A stretch of DNA of 32,341 nucleotides from Lachnospiraceae bacterium. Its GTDB lineage: Bacteria; Bacillota; Clostridia; Lachnospirales; Lachnospiraceae. The stretch is taken from positions 1 to 32,341 of the forward strand of contig JAHZFJ010000036.1 of NCBI GenBank assembly GCA_019421365.1, in the 5' to 3' direction. Below, one piece after another: positions 25,061 through 32,341 of this stretch (its first letter is position 1; each line of letters opens with the position of its first letter). A program made the translations under genes and the position numbers. The notes beneath the pieces are model-generated. The model did no database searches and was not told where the DNA came from. It worked only from the letters and a program-made list of their open reading frames with translations.

Positions 25061-26869
25061 ATGGAAAGTAAACCAAAGGTTTCTGTCCTATTATTAGTAA
25101 ATCGTTATGCGGATAGTAAAGAAGGTATTTCTTCATTGTCTCGTTGCATTGATAGCTTGGTGTATCAGACATTAGAGGAGATTGAGATACTAGTATTACT
25201 GCATAAAGATAGGAAAGAGTATGCAGAAGTCCTATCTACTTACTGTAATAAATTTGGGGAGAAGATTCGTATATGCAATAGGAAAGAAGAAGATTTACTC
25301 GAAGCCATAGGTGAAGGATTGAATATGGCTGAGGGTGAATATATCAGTATTCTTTGTGAATACGTGGTATTAGAATATCACGCATATGCTACTTTATATG
25401 AAGAAGTTATGAACGAGCATACGTTTGATCTCATATATGGAGGATATAAATTCTATGAAGCTGGCTTATTACTTGGCTGCAAGGACAAAAGGCAATCGGA
25501 GGACACTCCATATAAATATATTCTAAAAGGTGAGTTAATTCTGTTTAATAAAATTATCCATAGAACGAAAATGGAGGAGTTAATTCAAACGGAAGGTGGA
25601 AATTATGATCGGAATTTCACGAAAAAACAAATCTGGAACGAATATGGTTTATCACTTAGAATAATCAATTTATGTAATGAAATACGTAGTTGTAATACCG
25701 TGCTCTTTCATCAGATTCTTGATGATTCAGCTATTGAGTACAAAAACAGTGAAGTTTATCTTGAAGCGGCCGTTGGAGGTATTGAGAAAACAATGCAATG
25801 GGGGAATAGTCAAGAGATGAAGGAGATTCACGAACAAAACTATGGAATTCCTTTTGTTGACAAAAGGGAGTATTTGTTTGCAAGAGTAGGAATCGAATTA
25901 GTTCGATTAATGCAATCATACTGGCTTTATAGTAATCAAATCTTGCCGCTTTTAAAAAAACATAGATATTCAATAACAAAGAACATAGTTTTCGGAGCAT
26001 ATACATTTACATTAGCAATGTTTGAAAGAGCTTCAAATCTTAAAGTCGATGCAATACCAAGAATATTGTATATTGGTGCATTTGATCAACAAATGTCACA
26101 AAATAATAGGGGGCAAGGGGAGGAAGTCTTTTTTAATGAATTTGGAGAAATACATCTATTAAATGCATCAACATGCAATATGTCAGAGAATTCAATTATT
26201 GAAAAGGCCTTTTATGAAGGAAAATATCAATTTGTGCAGGAATATTTTGCAGTGAAATCCATTGTAAAAAATGGTGGATTTTATATTAGTCAAAACACAC
26301 ATTTATTACACTCATTAGATGGGCTTTGCTGCTATGATGGTGTGTTTGGATTTGAAGATCGTATTACAATTACTTCTGGGTTCTTTGCGGCTAGAAAAGG
26401 TCATCCAGTTTTGCGAGCTATTCTAACTAGTTATAATGAAGATTACTTTGAACAGATGGGATATTTACCACTAAGTGACCGAATTCGCCTATACCTATTA
26501 GGAACTGAGGAGTTTAAATTAGATGGAAGATCATCGATATTAAAATCAGGTATTTTTATTCTATCACCAGAACAATGTATAGTTCCAAGATATCAAGAGT
26601 TAAAATCGGAGATGCAGCCTTCTCTAAGTATAATTGATCAGGCGGATAAAGAGGCGGATGAGGAATATATCGTTATTAAGAAATCAACTTTAGAATATCT
26701 TCTATCTACTACTAATGATGCAAGAACAATGAATAAGCTTAAGAATAACAATACGCAACTAAAAAAGACACTTGATAAATTATTAACTTCTCGTTCTATA
26801 CGCATAACAAAGCCATTAAGAGCGGGGTATCAAAAGTTAAAGAACTTTTCACATGTTTTTAAGGGATAA
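25061..26869 (+). CDS. Two-module GT2/GT32-like glycosyltransferase with degenerate DXD motifs
   Basis: 602-residue protein. Residues 7-115 follow the GT2 pattern (KVSVLLLVNRY, then SLSRCIDSLVYQTLEEIEIL, then AEGEYISIL), but the DxDD metal motif is replaced by CEYV near 99-102. Residues 330-460 follow the GT32/capsular sugar-transferase pattern (KYQFVQEYFAVKSIVKNGG, later SGFFAARKGHPVL), where the DXD position reads SQN (410-412). Both modules may be inactive or use another mechanism. A short coiled coil and the tail RSIRITKPLR, a common end of clostridial surface glycosyltransferases, close the protein. An in-frame ATG at 25046 would include the AAGGAG (25049-25054), so ATG 25061 is chosen. 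Last gene of the locus. Confidence 0.62.
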   Translation: MESKPKVSVLLLVNRYADSKEGISSLSRCIDSLVYQTLEEIEILVLLHKDRKEYAEVLSTYCNKFGEKIRICNRKEEDLLEAIGEGLNMAEGEYISILCEYVVLEYHAYATLYEEVMNEHTFDLIYGGYKFYEAGLLLGCKDKRQSEDTPYKYILKGELILFNKIIHRTKMEELIQTEGGNYDRNFTKKQIWNEYGLSLRIINLCNEIRSCNTVLFHQILDDSAIEYKNSEVYLEAAVGGIEKTMQWGNSQEMKEIHEQNYGIPFVDKREYLFARVGIELVRLMQSYWLYSNQILPLLKKHRYSITKNIVFGAYTFTLAMFERASNLKVDAIPRILYIGAFDQQMSQNNRGQGEEVFFNEFGEIHLLNASTCNMSENSIIEKAFYEGKYQFVQEYFAVKSIVKNGGFYISQNTHLLHSLDGLCCYDGVFGFEDRITITSGFFAARKGHPVLRAILTSYNEDYFEQMGYLPLSDRIRLYLLGTEEFKLDGRSSILKSGIFILSPEQCIVPRYQELKSEMQPSLSIIDQADKEADEEYIVIKKSTLEYLLSTTNDARTMNKLKNNNTQLKKTLDKLLTSRSIRITKPLRAGYQKLKNFSHVFKG

Positions 26870-26917
26870 ATATTATCTTTAAGTGCGAAGTTTGAGTATA
26901 TAAAATAAGACGAAATA

Positions 26918-26947
26918 GGTATAATAAAAATCCCCTTCGCATATATT
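26918..26947 (+). promoter_or_regulatory. Sigma-E-like promoter of spoIVA
   Basis: The -35-like GGTATAAT (26918-26925) and the -10 CATATATT (26940-26947, seven of eight positions of CATACANT) are 14 bp apart. spoIVA is a classical sigma-E target. Transcription would begin about 26953, inside the downstream inverted repeat. Confidence 0.6.
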
Positions 26948-26971
26948 GTACAAATGACGTAGTCATGTACA
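26947..26971 (+). repeat. Inverted repeat in the spoIVA leader
   Basis: The left arm 26947-26958 and the right arm 26962-26971 pair over 10 bp with a two-base bulge and a GTA loop. It overlaps the probable transcription start and ends six bases before the GAAGGGG ribosome binding site (26978-26984). It may be an operator or a leader hairpin. Confidence 0.55.
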
Positions 26972-26991
26972 TTTATGGAAGGGGTATATTC

Positions 26992-28485
26992 ATGGACAAT
27001 ATTTCTATAGCAAATAGCTATAATGTATACAAAGATATACAGGTCCGTACAGGTGGTGATATCTATATCGGTGTAGTTGGTCCTGTTAGAACAGGTAAAT
27101 CAACATTCATTAAGCGATTTATGGATTTGCTGGTTATTCCGAATATTGAAGATGTTCATAGTAAAGAACGTGCTATTGATGAACTTCCTCAAAGCGCAGC
27201 TGGCAAGACAATAATGACAACAGAGCCAAAGTTCATTCCAAAAGAAGCAGCACAGATTAGTTTGTCAGACGAGACGAAAGTTAACATACGTTTGATAGAT
27301 TGTGTTGGATTCATGGTAGATGGTGCGTCTGGCCATATAGAGAATGAACAAGAACGTTTGGTTAAAACACCATGGTTTGATCATGAGATTCCATTTACAC
27401 AGGCAGCAGAGCTTGGAACGCAAAAGGTAATCAATGAACACTCCACAATTGGTATTGTAGTTACAACAGATGGAAGCTTTGGTGATTTAGGTAGAGAAAA
27501 CTATCTGAAAGCAGAAGAGAAGACTATTGCAGAATTAAGGAAAATGAACAAACCATTTATCGTTCTCCTTAATACCAATAAGCCACATTCTGATGATACG
27601 AGAGCTCTTGCAGATAGTCTGATGGAGAAATATAATGTAGCAGTAATTCCTGTCAATTGTGAACAGTTAAGGAAAGATGATATCAATTCGATCATGGAAA
27701 CTATACTTAATGAATTTCCAATAGCAGAATTAGATTTCTTCATTCCAAAATGGGTTGAGATGTTGCCTCAGACTCATTGGCTTAAGATGGACCTGATTAA
27801 TGGTGTTAAAGAAATCATGAGGAAGGTTAATCTAATCCGTGATGTAAAATCTGAGAATGTGAAGTATGATTCTGAATACATAAAACGATGTAAAATTGAC
27901 AAAGTTTCTATGCAGGATGGTAGTGTTAAGATCTTTATTGACTTTGATGATAAATATTATTATCAGATATTAAGCGACCTTATTGGTACTCCAATCGAAG
28001 GTGAATATCAATTGATTTCTACATTGCGTGAGTTAGCAGCTATGAAGAATGAATATTCTAAGGTTGGTACAGCTATGGAAGAGGTTCGTTATAAGGGCTA
28101 TGGCGTCGTTACCCCTATGCGTGAAGAAATCACGATTGATCAACCAGAAGTAATCAAACATGGTAACAAATATGGTGTAAAGATCAAAGCTGTTGCACCT
28201 TCTATTCATATGATTCGTGCAAATATTGAAACGGAAATTGCACCAATTGTTGGAAGCGAAGAACAAGCTAACGATTTAATTAACTACATTAAAGAAAGTG
28301 CAGAGGAAGAACCAGAAGGAATCTGGGATACTAATATATTTGGTAAATCCATTAAACAGCTTGTAGATGAAGGTATTAATAACAAGGTTCATAATATGAA
28401 TGATGAAAGTCAAGTTAAGTTACAAGAGACATTACAGAAGGTTATTAATGATAGTAACGGAGGATTGATCTGTATTATCATTTAA
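26992..28485 (+). CDS. spoIVA: Stage IV sporulation protein A (spore coat morphogenetic ATPase)
   Basis: Forms the basement layer of the spore coat by ATP-driven polymerisation on the forespore surface. The N-terminal P-loop domain has GPVRTGKST (residues 30-38, Lys36) and LIDCVGF as the Walker B-like strand. The middle and C-terminal domains follow, and the protein ends GGLICIII, the conserved membrane-contacting tail that binds SpoVM in Bacillus. The 497 residues compare with 492 in Bacillus. The frame extends to 26965, but ATG 26992 has GAAGGGG seven bases upstream and gives the canonical MDNISI start. A nested repeat element and a terminator follow. Confidence 0.97.
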   Translation: MDNISIANSYNVYKDIQVRTGGDIYIGVVGPVRTGKSTFIKRFMDLLVIPNIEDVHSKERAIDELPQSAAGKTIMTTEPKFIPKEAAQISLSDETKVNIRLIDCVGFMVDGASGHIENEQERLVKTPWFDHEIPFTQAAELGTQKVINEHSTIGIVVTTDGSFGDLGRENYLKAEEKTIAELRKMNKPFIVLLNTNKPHSDDTRALADSLMEKYNVAVIPVNCEQLRKDDINSIMETILNEFPIAELDFFIPKWVEMLPQTHWLKMDLINGVKEIMRKVNLIRDVKSENVKYDSEYIKRCKIDKVSMQDGSVKIFIDFDDKYYYQILSDLIGTPIEGEYQLISTLRELAAMKNEYSKVGTAMEEVRYKGYGVVTPMREEITIDQPEVIKHGNKYGVKIKAVAPSIHMIRANIETEIAPIVGSEEQANDLINYIKESAEEEPEGIWDTNIFGKSIKQLVDEGINNKVHNMNDESQVKLQETLQKVINDSNGGLICIII

Positions 28486-28496
28486 ATAACTGATTT

Positions 28497-28590
28497 GGGT
28501 GTCAAAAGGTCAATTTGCACTAATTTATGTTTGAGCATGTTATATATGTGCAAATTGACAAATGCAACTTTACGAGAGACTTTTGATCCC
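28497..28590 (+). repeat. Nested inverted-repeat element, copy B
   Basis: The outer stem pairs GGG-T-GTCAAAAG (28497-28508) with CTTTTGATCCC (28580-28590), with a one-base bulge and one G-U. The inner stem pairs 28509-28520 with 28548-28559 perfectly over 12 bp (GTCAATTTGCAC). The inner loop is 27 bases. It shares arm sequences and 3' flank (GCAA-x-TTT, then CGAATT) with copy A. It starts 12 bases after the spoIVA stop codon. Confidence 0.85.
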
Positions 28591-28633
28591 GAATTAGCGA
28601 TTAAGTTAAAAATGTTCAATAATCATATAATAG

Positions 28634-28677
28634 CTGCCAAACTTATAAGTTAAGTACTTGTTAGTTTGGCAGTTTTT
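28634..28677 (+). terminator. Rho-independent terminator after spoIVA
   Basis: A perfect 10-bp stem CTGCCAAACT (28634-28643) with 28663-28672 and a 19-base loop that can pair further inside is followed by five T. It ends the spoIVA transcript downstream of the nested repeat. Confidence 0.9.
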
Positions 28678-28712
28678 GTCTTGGGCTGGATTTAGTTTGG
28701 GATGTCTTATAG

Positions 28713-28741
28713 TTGCAATTTGACCAAATTCTCAGTATAAT
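28713..28741 (+). promoter_or_regulatory. Promoter of the ArsC/Spx-family gene
   Basis: TTGCAA (28713-28718) and TATAAT (28736-28741) are separated by 17 bp. A second -35-like TTGACC at 28720 is too close (10 bp) to serve this -10 box. The leader would be about 43 nt. Confidence 0.6.
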
Positions 28742-28790
28742 TACGAAAAGTAAAACTTAAACACTTAGAAGATTATAATGGAGGTTTACA

Positions 28791-29132
28791 ATGAATATTC
28801 AGATTTTTGGTAAGTCAAAATGTTTTGATACAAAGAAGGCACAACGTTACTTCAAAGAAAGAGGAATATCATTTCAATTTATAGATATGACTCAAAAAGG
28901 CATGAGTAAAGGTGAATATAATAGTGTAAAACAAGCAGTTGGCGGTATGGACAAGCTAATTGATGAAAAAACAAAAGATCAGCAAACCTATCTATTGATT
29001 AAATACCTTGCAGAAGAAGATAAAGAAGAGAAATTATTAGAAAACCCTAAATTGTTTAAGACACCTATCGTAAGAAATGGAAAAAAAGCAACAGTCGGTT
29101 ATGAACCAGAAATATGGAACAAATGGGAATAA
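28791..29132 (+). CDS. ArsC/Spx-family thioredoxin-fold protein
   Basis: 113-residue member of the arsenate reductase/Spx/MgsR family. The N-terminal strand MNIQIFGKSKC puts the single active cysteine at position 11, in the form C-F-D-T, so the second Cys of a CXXC redox switch is absent. KKAQRYFKERGISFQFIDMT and the cis-Pro segment KLFKTPIVRNGKKATVGYEPEIW are family hallmarks. It could be a glutaredoxin-dependent reductase or a regulatory Spx-like protein; the sequence does not decide, and no ars gene is nearby. GGAGG precedes the ATG. Expressed alone from its own promoter. Confidence 0.88.
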   Translation: MNIQIFGKSKCFDTKKAQRYFKERGISFQFIDMTQKGMSKGEYNSVKQAVGGMDKLIDEKTKDQQTYLLIKYLAEEDKEEKLLENPKLFKTPIVRNGKKATVGYEPEIWNKWE

Positions 29133-29562
29133 GCAGAAAGAAAATGGCATAATAATTATGTATTTATTTCGTAATATTTGATTAGTTCATTAGTCCTAAT
29201 AAGTTACACATTATGGTTAAAATGCATACTCTTTCCATAATTATTAAAAAGTTTTGACATATAGTTGACAAATTTAATAAGTATTGGTATAATAACCTCG
29301 TAATATATTTAACATTTATGTAACATATGGATCGTAACTACTTAACTTGTTAAGTCGCTATTTAATCAGTTACATAATAATTCGTTAATGGTTTTATAAG
29401 TTACAACTGATAAGATAAAAGGATTGTATCGAATAAGAGGGGTAGCTGAATAGTTACCAATAGAGTTACGATTATCTCAATATATATTAATTCTGATTAT
29501 GTACGGTACGAGAGAGTTTCGTAGCGATAGTTTCAAAACGAGAAGCGTTTAGGAGGCGTAAT
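29133..29562. other. Promoter and long leader in front of the NlpC/P60 gene
   Basis: No gene is seen in this 430-base stretch. It contains a strong promoter and an mRNA leader of about 260 nt with several short stems: GGTAGCT with AGTTACC near 29442-29459, and TACGA with TCGTA near 29506-29524. I cannot assign it to a known riboswitch; the c-di-AMP (ydaO) class was considered because it often controls wall hydrolases, but its conserved core is not visible. Confidence 0.5.
29265..29293 (+). promoter_or_regulatory. Vegetative promoter of the NlpC/P60 gene
   Basis: A perfect TTGACA (29265-29270) and a perfect TATAAT (29288-29293) are separated by 17 bp. An additional TTGACA lies 11 bp upstream (29254-29259). 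Transcription would begin near 29300. Confidence 0.85.
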
Positions 29563-30756
29563 ATGAACTTTAACAAGAAAGTGCTTAAGATTTCAACACT
29601 TTGTGTTGCAGGAGCAATTACAATTGCTGCTGGCGCAGTTGGAATGAGTGCAGTTTCATATACTACAGAGGAACCGGTAGCGGGTATTTCCGTTTCTTTG
29701 GATAATTATTATACTTCAAAAAGTTCAGCAAAAGAAGTTGCTTTTGCTGGAGCATTAGCTAGAACAGTTGGAACTGAGATGGCTGCATACGAAGGTGATT
29801 CTGAAGATGTAACAGTCGATGAGGGCGAATCTTCGGATGTAACAGAAGAAGCTCCAGAAGAAGAACCTACAGAAGCAGAAGCTACTGAGAAGGAAAAGGA
29901 AGATGCAATTGCCCTTAATTATGAGAATTTAGGAATTGCAAAAGTTGATAATTATCTTAATATCCGTGAAGGTGCTGGTGAAAGTAAGAAAGTTATTGGT
30001 AAACTTCCTAAGAATGCAGGTTGTGAAATCTATAGTATCTCTGATGATGGTTGGGCTAAGATTAAGTCAGGAAAAGTAACTGGATACGTATCGTCAGAAT
30101 ATCTTGTAACAGGTGATAAAGCAAAAGAATTAGCAAAAGAAGTAGGTATGATTGTTGCGACAGTTAATACTGAAACTTTAAAAGTTCGTGAAGAAGCGGA
30201 TACGGATTCTACTTGTTTAACTCTAGTTCCACAAGGTGAGGAACTTGAAGTTAAGAAAGTGAATGACGAATGGGTCAAAGTAGTTATTGATAATGATAAA
30301 GGTTATGTAGCAAAAGAATATGTTGATTTATCTTATCAATTAGCAAAAGGTGTATTTGTTGAAGAAGTAGAAGCTGGAACGAATGGTGTTTCTTCTGTTC
30401 GTGCGAACATGGTAGCATATGCAAAACAATTCCTTGGAAACCGCTATGTATGGGGAGGTACTAGTTTAACAAGTGGTACTGACTGTTCAGGTTTAACAAT
30501 GAGAATTTATCAACATTTTGGTTACAACATAAGCAGAACGTCTCGTTCACAAGCAGCTAGTGGTGCATCAATTCCAACTTCAAGTGTTAAACCTGGAGAT
30601 TTAGTGTTCTATAGTAACGGTGGTGGAATAAACCACGTAGCTATGTATATTGGCGGTGGTCAGGTTATTCATGCAAGTAATCCAAGAAGTGGTATTAAGA
30701 TTAGTAATATGTATTATCGTACACCTGTGAAGGCTGTAAGATTTATTAATGACTAA
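29563..30756 (+). CDS. Secreted NlpC/P60 peptidoglycan hydrolase with two SH3 domains
   Basis: Cell-wall endopeptidase, probably cleaving within stem peptides. Residues 1-30 form a Sec signal (KKVLKISTLCVAGAITIAAGA). A Glu-rich acidic linker lies at about 80-115. Two bacterial SH3 domains follow (about 122-187 with YLNIREGAGE, and about 195-255 with TLKVREEADTD). The C-terminal NlpC/P60 domain has catalytic Cys308 in TDCSGLT, His358 in NHVAMYIGGG and His370 in VIHAS, so the triad appears intact. Total 397 residues. AGGAGG precedes the ATG by about eight bases. It is a single-gene unit with a long leader and its own terminator. Confidence 0.95.
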   Translation: MNFNKKVLKISTLCVAGAITIAAGAVGMSAVSYTTEEPVAGISVSLDNYYTSKSSAKEVAFAGALARTVGTEMAAYEGDSEDVTVDEGESSDVTEEAPEEEPTEAEATEKEKEDAIALNYENLGIAKVDNYLNIREGAGESKKVIGKLPKNAGCEIYSISDDGWAKIKSGKVTGYVSSEYLVTGDKAKELAKEVGMIVATVNTETLKVREEADTDSTCLTLVPQGEELEVKKVNDEWVKVVIDNDKGYVAKEYVDLSYQLAKGVFVEEVEAGTNGVSSVRANMVAYAKQFLGNRYVWGGTSLTSGTDCSGLTMRIYQHFGYNISRTSRSQAASGASIPTSSVKPGDLVFYSNGGGINHVAMYIGGGQVIHASNPRSGIKISNMYYRTPVKAVRFIND

Positions 30757-30772
30757 TATTTTTATATAATAG

Positions 30773-30819
30773 AAAAGGTGAGGACGTAGGACATTTGTCT
30801 AGGTTCCCCACCTTTTTTT
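30773..30819 (+). terminator. Rho-independent terminator after the NlpC/P60 gene
   Basis: AAAAGGTG (30773-30780) pairs with CACCTTTT, and an interrupted inner stem lies between (TAGGAC with GTCTA). Seven T follow to 30819. Confidence 0.88.
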
Positions 30820-30834
30820 GATTCTTGAATTCAT

Positions 30835-30863
30835 TTGAATTATTAAAGTCTGTATTGTATAAT
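30835..30863 (+). promoter_or_regulatory. Promoter of the MutS-like gene
   Basis: TTGAAT (30835-30840) and TATAAT (30858-30863) are separated by 17 bp, directly behind the terminator of the preceding gene. The leader is about 24 nt and carries GAGGAGG before the start codon. Confidence 0.65.
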
Positions 30864-30892
30864 TAGAAAATGATGATGAGGAGGAAACGATA

Positions 30893-32341
30893 ATGAAATT
30901 TTTGATATTCGTTCTACTAGTTATAATCGTTCTTATGATAATTAGCCGAAAAGAAGAAAAACGGCGTATGTTAATGTGGAGGGAACGTATTAAAAATGCG
31001 TTTGGTGAAGTGCCTGAACAAGAATATACCTCTGAGTATTTTGAAGGCCTTAAGGGATATTATAAAAGTAAGAAAAATGATAAAGGAAATATTGATGATA
31101 TCACATATAATGATCTTGATTTGAAAAACATCTACATGTTACTTAATAATACAGGTAGTTCTGTTGGTGAAGAGTACTTATACTATCTATTAAGACAGAT
31201 GAATTTTGATGCAGATGAACTTCAAGAACGTGACCGTATTATGAAATACTTCGCGGAACATGAAGAGGAGAGAATTCAGTTTCAGTTAACGATGCACCGT
31301 TTAGGAAAACTTACGAATATCTCGGTGTTTGAGTATATGAATCGAATGAAGAAATTAGAAAAATATTCTCTAGGTCAACACTATTTCTGTATTGCCTCTT
31401 TATTACTTTCATTTGGCATAATTGCACTAGATCCAAGGATTGGTATACTAGCTGTTTGTGTAACCATTTCAAACAACGTATATCAATATTATAAGAGAAA
31501 AGGTGCTATCGATGATTATATCAAAACACTCTCATTCATAGTTCGTATTCTTCGTAGTGTTGATGAGCTCAATAATAATAAGGATCCTTTCTTACAGCCT
31601 TATGTTGACAAAATGGTGGAAGCGGCTAAGAGTTTTGGTTACGTAAAACGAAATGCAAAGTGGATTAGCTGTGGAAATTCTATGAATGGAAGTTTAGTTG
31701 ATAGTCTTATGGACTATGAAAGAATGCTTTTGCATACGGATTTAATTAAATTCAGTAAAATGATTGATATCATAAATCAAAATAGCGCACAACTTGAAAT
31801 TATCTATGAAACAATTGGTTACCTTGAAAGTATGGTAGCGGCTGCTTCATTCCGTGAATTACTAGATTATTATTGTGTGCCAGAACTGGTAAAAGCCAGC
31901 AAACCATTTATTGATACAAAGGATATTTACCATCCATTAATTGATGAACCTGTTGCAAACTCAATTAGCGAAAAACAAAGTGTATTAATTACGGGATCCA
32001 ATGCATCAGGTAAGTCTACTTTTATCAAGACACTTGCTATTAATGCAATATTGTCTCAAACAATCTATACGAGTACAAGCCGTTCGTATCGAGGAAATTA
32101 TTATAGAGTATTTACTTCGATGGCGTTACGTGATGACTTATTCAATAATGAAAGTTACTATATTGTTGAGATTAAATCTTTAAAACGGATTATAGATGCA
32201 ATGAATGATGAGACACCAATATTATGCTTCGTTGATGAGGTACTACGTGGTACGAATACATTAGAGAGGGTAGCGGCATCTGCTCAGATTCTTAAGAGCT
32301 TATCAAAAGGCTATGTACTTTGTTTTGCAGCTACACATGAT
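30893..32341 (+). CDS. Membrane-anchored MutS-like ATPase (partial, 3' end outside the window)
   Basis: Open for 483 codons from ATG 30893 to the window edge without a stop. Residues 2-17 are a hydrophobic helix followed by RKEEKRR, so the protein is probably inserted in the membrane. A second hydrophobic stretch lies near 170-205. The MutS domain V ATPase is clear: Walker A TGSNASGKST (Lys374) and Walker B PILCFVDEVLRGTNTLE. The mismatch-recognition domain of MutS1 is absent, and the core/lever part is short. It belongs to the stand-alone MutS-family ATPases of Firmicutes with no established role in mismatch repair. GAGGAGG precedes the start by about eight bases, and the gene has its own promoter. 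Confidence 0.88.
   Translation, partial: MKFLIFVLLVIIVLMIISRKEEKRRMLMWRERIKNAFGEVPEQEYTSEYFEGLKGYYKSKKNDKGNIDDITYNDLDLKNIYMLLNNTGSSVGEEYLYYLLRQMNFDADELQERDRIMKYFAEHEEERIQFQLTMHRLGKLTNISVFEYMNRMKKLEKYSLGQHYFCIASLLLSFGIIALDPRIGILAVCVTISNNVYQYYKRKGAIDDYIKTLSFIVRILRSVDELNNNKDPFLQPYVDKMVEAAKSFGYVKRNAKWISCGNSMNGSLVDSLMDYERMLLHTDLIKFSKMIDIINQNSAQLEIIYETIGYLESMVAAASFRELLDYYCVPELVKASKPFIDTKDIYHPLIDEPVANSISEKQSVLITGSNASGKSTFIKTLAINAILSQTIYTSTSRSYRGNYYRVFTSMALRDDLFNNESYYIVEIKSLKRIIDAMNDETPILCFVDEVLRGTNTLERVAASAQILKSLSKGYVLCFAATHD

Larger units (their letters stand above)
28486..28790. other. Gap between spoIVA and the ArsC/Spx-family gene
   Basis: No coding region is seen in this 305-base gap. In order it holds the nested repeat copy B (28497-28590), a terminator (28634-28677), and a vegetative promoter for the next gene (28713-28741). 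Confidence 0.7.

Noticed and set aside
28711..28735. TTGCAATTTGACC as a possible third copy of the nested repeat
   Set aside because: Only partial similarity to one inner arm, no pairing partner, and the segment is explained by a promoter.
29288..29300. Short TAACCTCGTAA string resembling a segment of the ydaO (c-di-AMP) riboswitch
   Set aside because: It overlaps the -10 box and therefore is largely not transcribed, and none of the other conserved ydaO blocks is present.
1..32341. CRISPR arrays, tRNA genes, transposases, phage genes or attachment sites
   Set aside because: No regularly spaced repeats, cloverleaf-like segments, transposase motifs or integrase-like frames were found on reading both strands.

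Overview
The window looks like the chromosome of an AT-rich, spore-forming, Gram-positive anaerobe of the Clostridia, most likely a Lachnospiraceae-type genome. This is judged from the sporulation genes (yqfC, yqfD, spoIVA, a BofC-like protein), AGGAGG-type ribosome binding sites, consensus TTGACA/TATAAT promoters, AT-rich codon use and the gene order. Every gene I can support reads left to right.

Region 1 (1-16998) is housekeeping. alaS and rpsU each have a near-perfect vegetative promoter, and rpsU ends in a strong terminator. A compact run follows: yqfC, yqfD, phoH, ybeY, a DUF3048 lipoprotein and a SpoVB/MurJ-like flippase, probably from a sigma-E-type promoter. Next come a BofC-like membrane protein, two unrelated FAD proteins (HI0933/YhiN type and COG2509 type), and proB, a DUF896 protein, 5-formyl-THF cyclo-ligase, proA and a YbgC-like thioesterase, closed by a terminator at 17006-17039.

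Region 2 (17177-26869) is an accessory surface-glycan locus of seven genes: a HAD-like protein without a visible catalytic motif, a sialyltransferase-like GT-B enzyme, a DRE-TIM aldolase fused to a C-terminal Rossmann/GT42-like domain, a Cof-type HAD phosphatase, a KdsB-like CMP-sugar synthetase, a second sialyltransferase-like enzyme, and a two-module GT2/GT32-like protein whose DXD motifs look lost. Together they suggest a route in which pyruvate is condensed with a sugar aldehyde, dephosphorylated, activated with CTP and transferred. That would be a Kdo- or nonulosonate-like route using a metal-dependent pyruvate aldolase in place of the PEP-dependent KdsA/NeuB synthases. This is the most interesting part of the window; the pathway is inference.

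Region 3 (26870-32341) holds spoIVA with a sigma-E-like promoter, an ArsC/Spx-family protein, a secreted SH3-SH3-NlpC/P60 cell-wall hydrolase behind a long leader, and a membrane-anchored MutS-like ATPase cut by the window end.

Two diverged copies of a nested inverted-repeat element (22066-22206 and 28497-28590) lie directly behind the stop codons of the aldolase gene and spoIVA. A 17-bp perfect inverted repeat overlaps the proB stop codon. No tRNA, rRNA, CRISPR array, insertion sequence or phage gene was seen.
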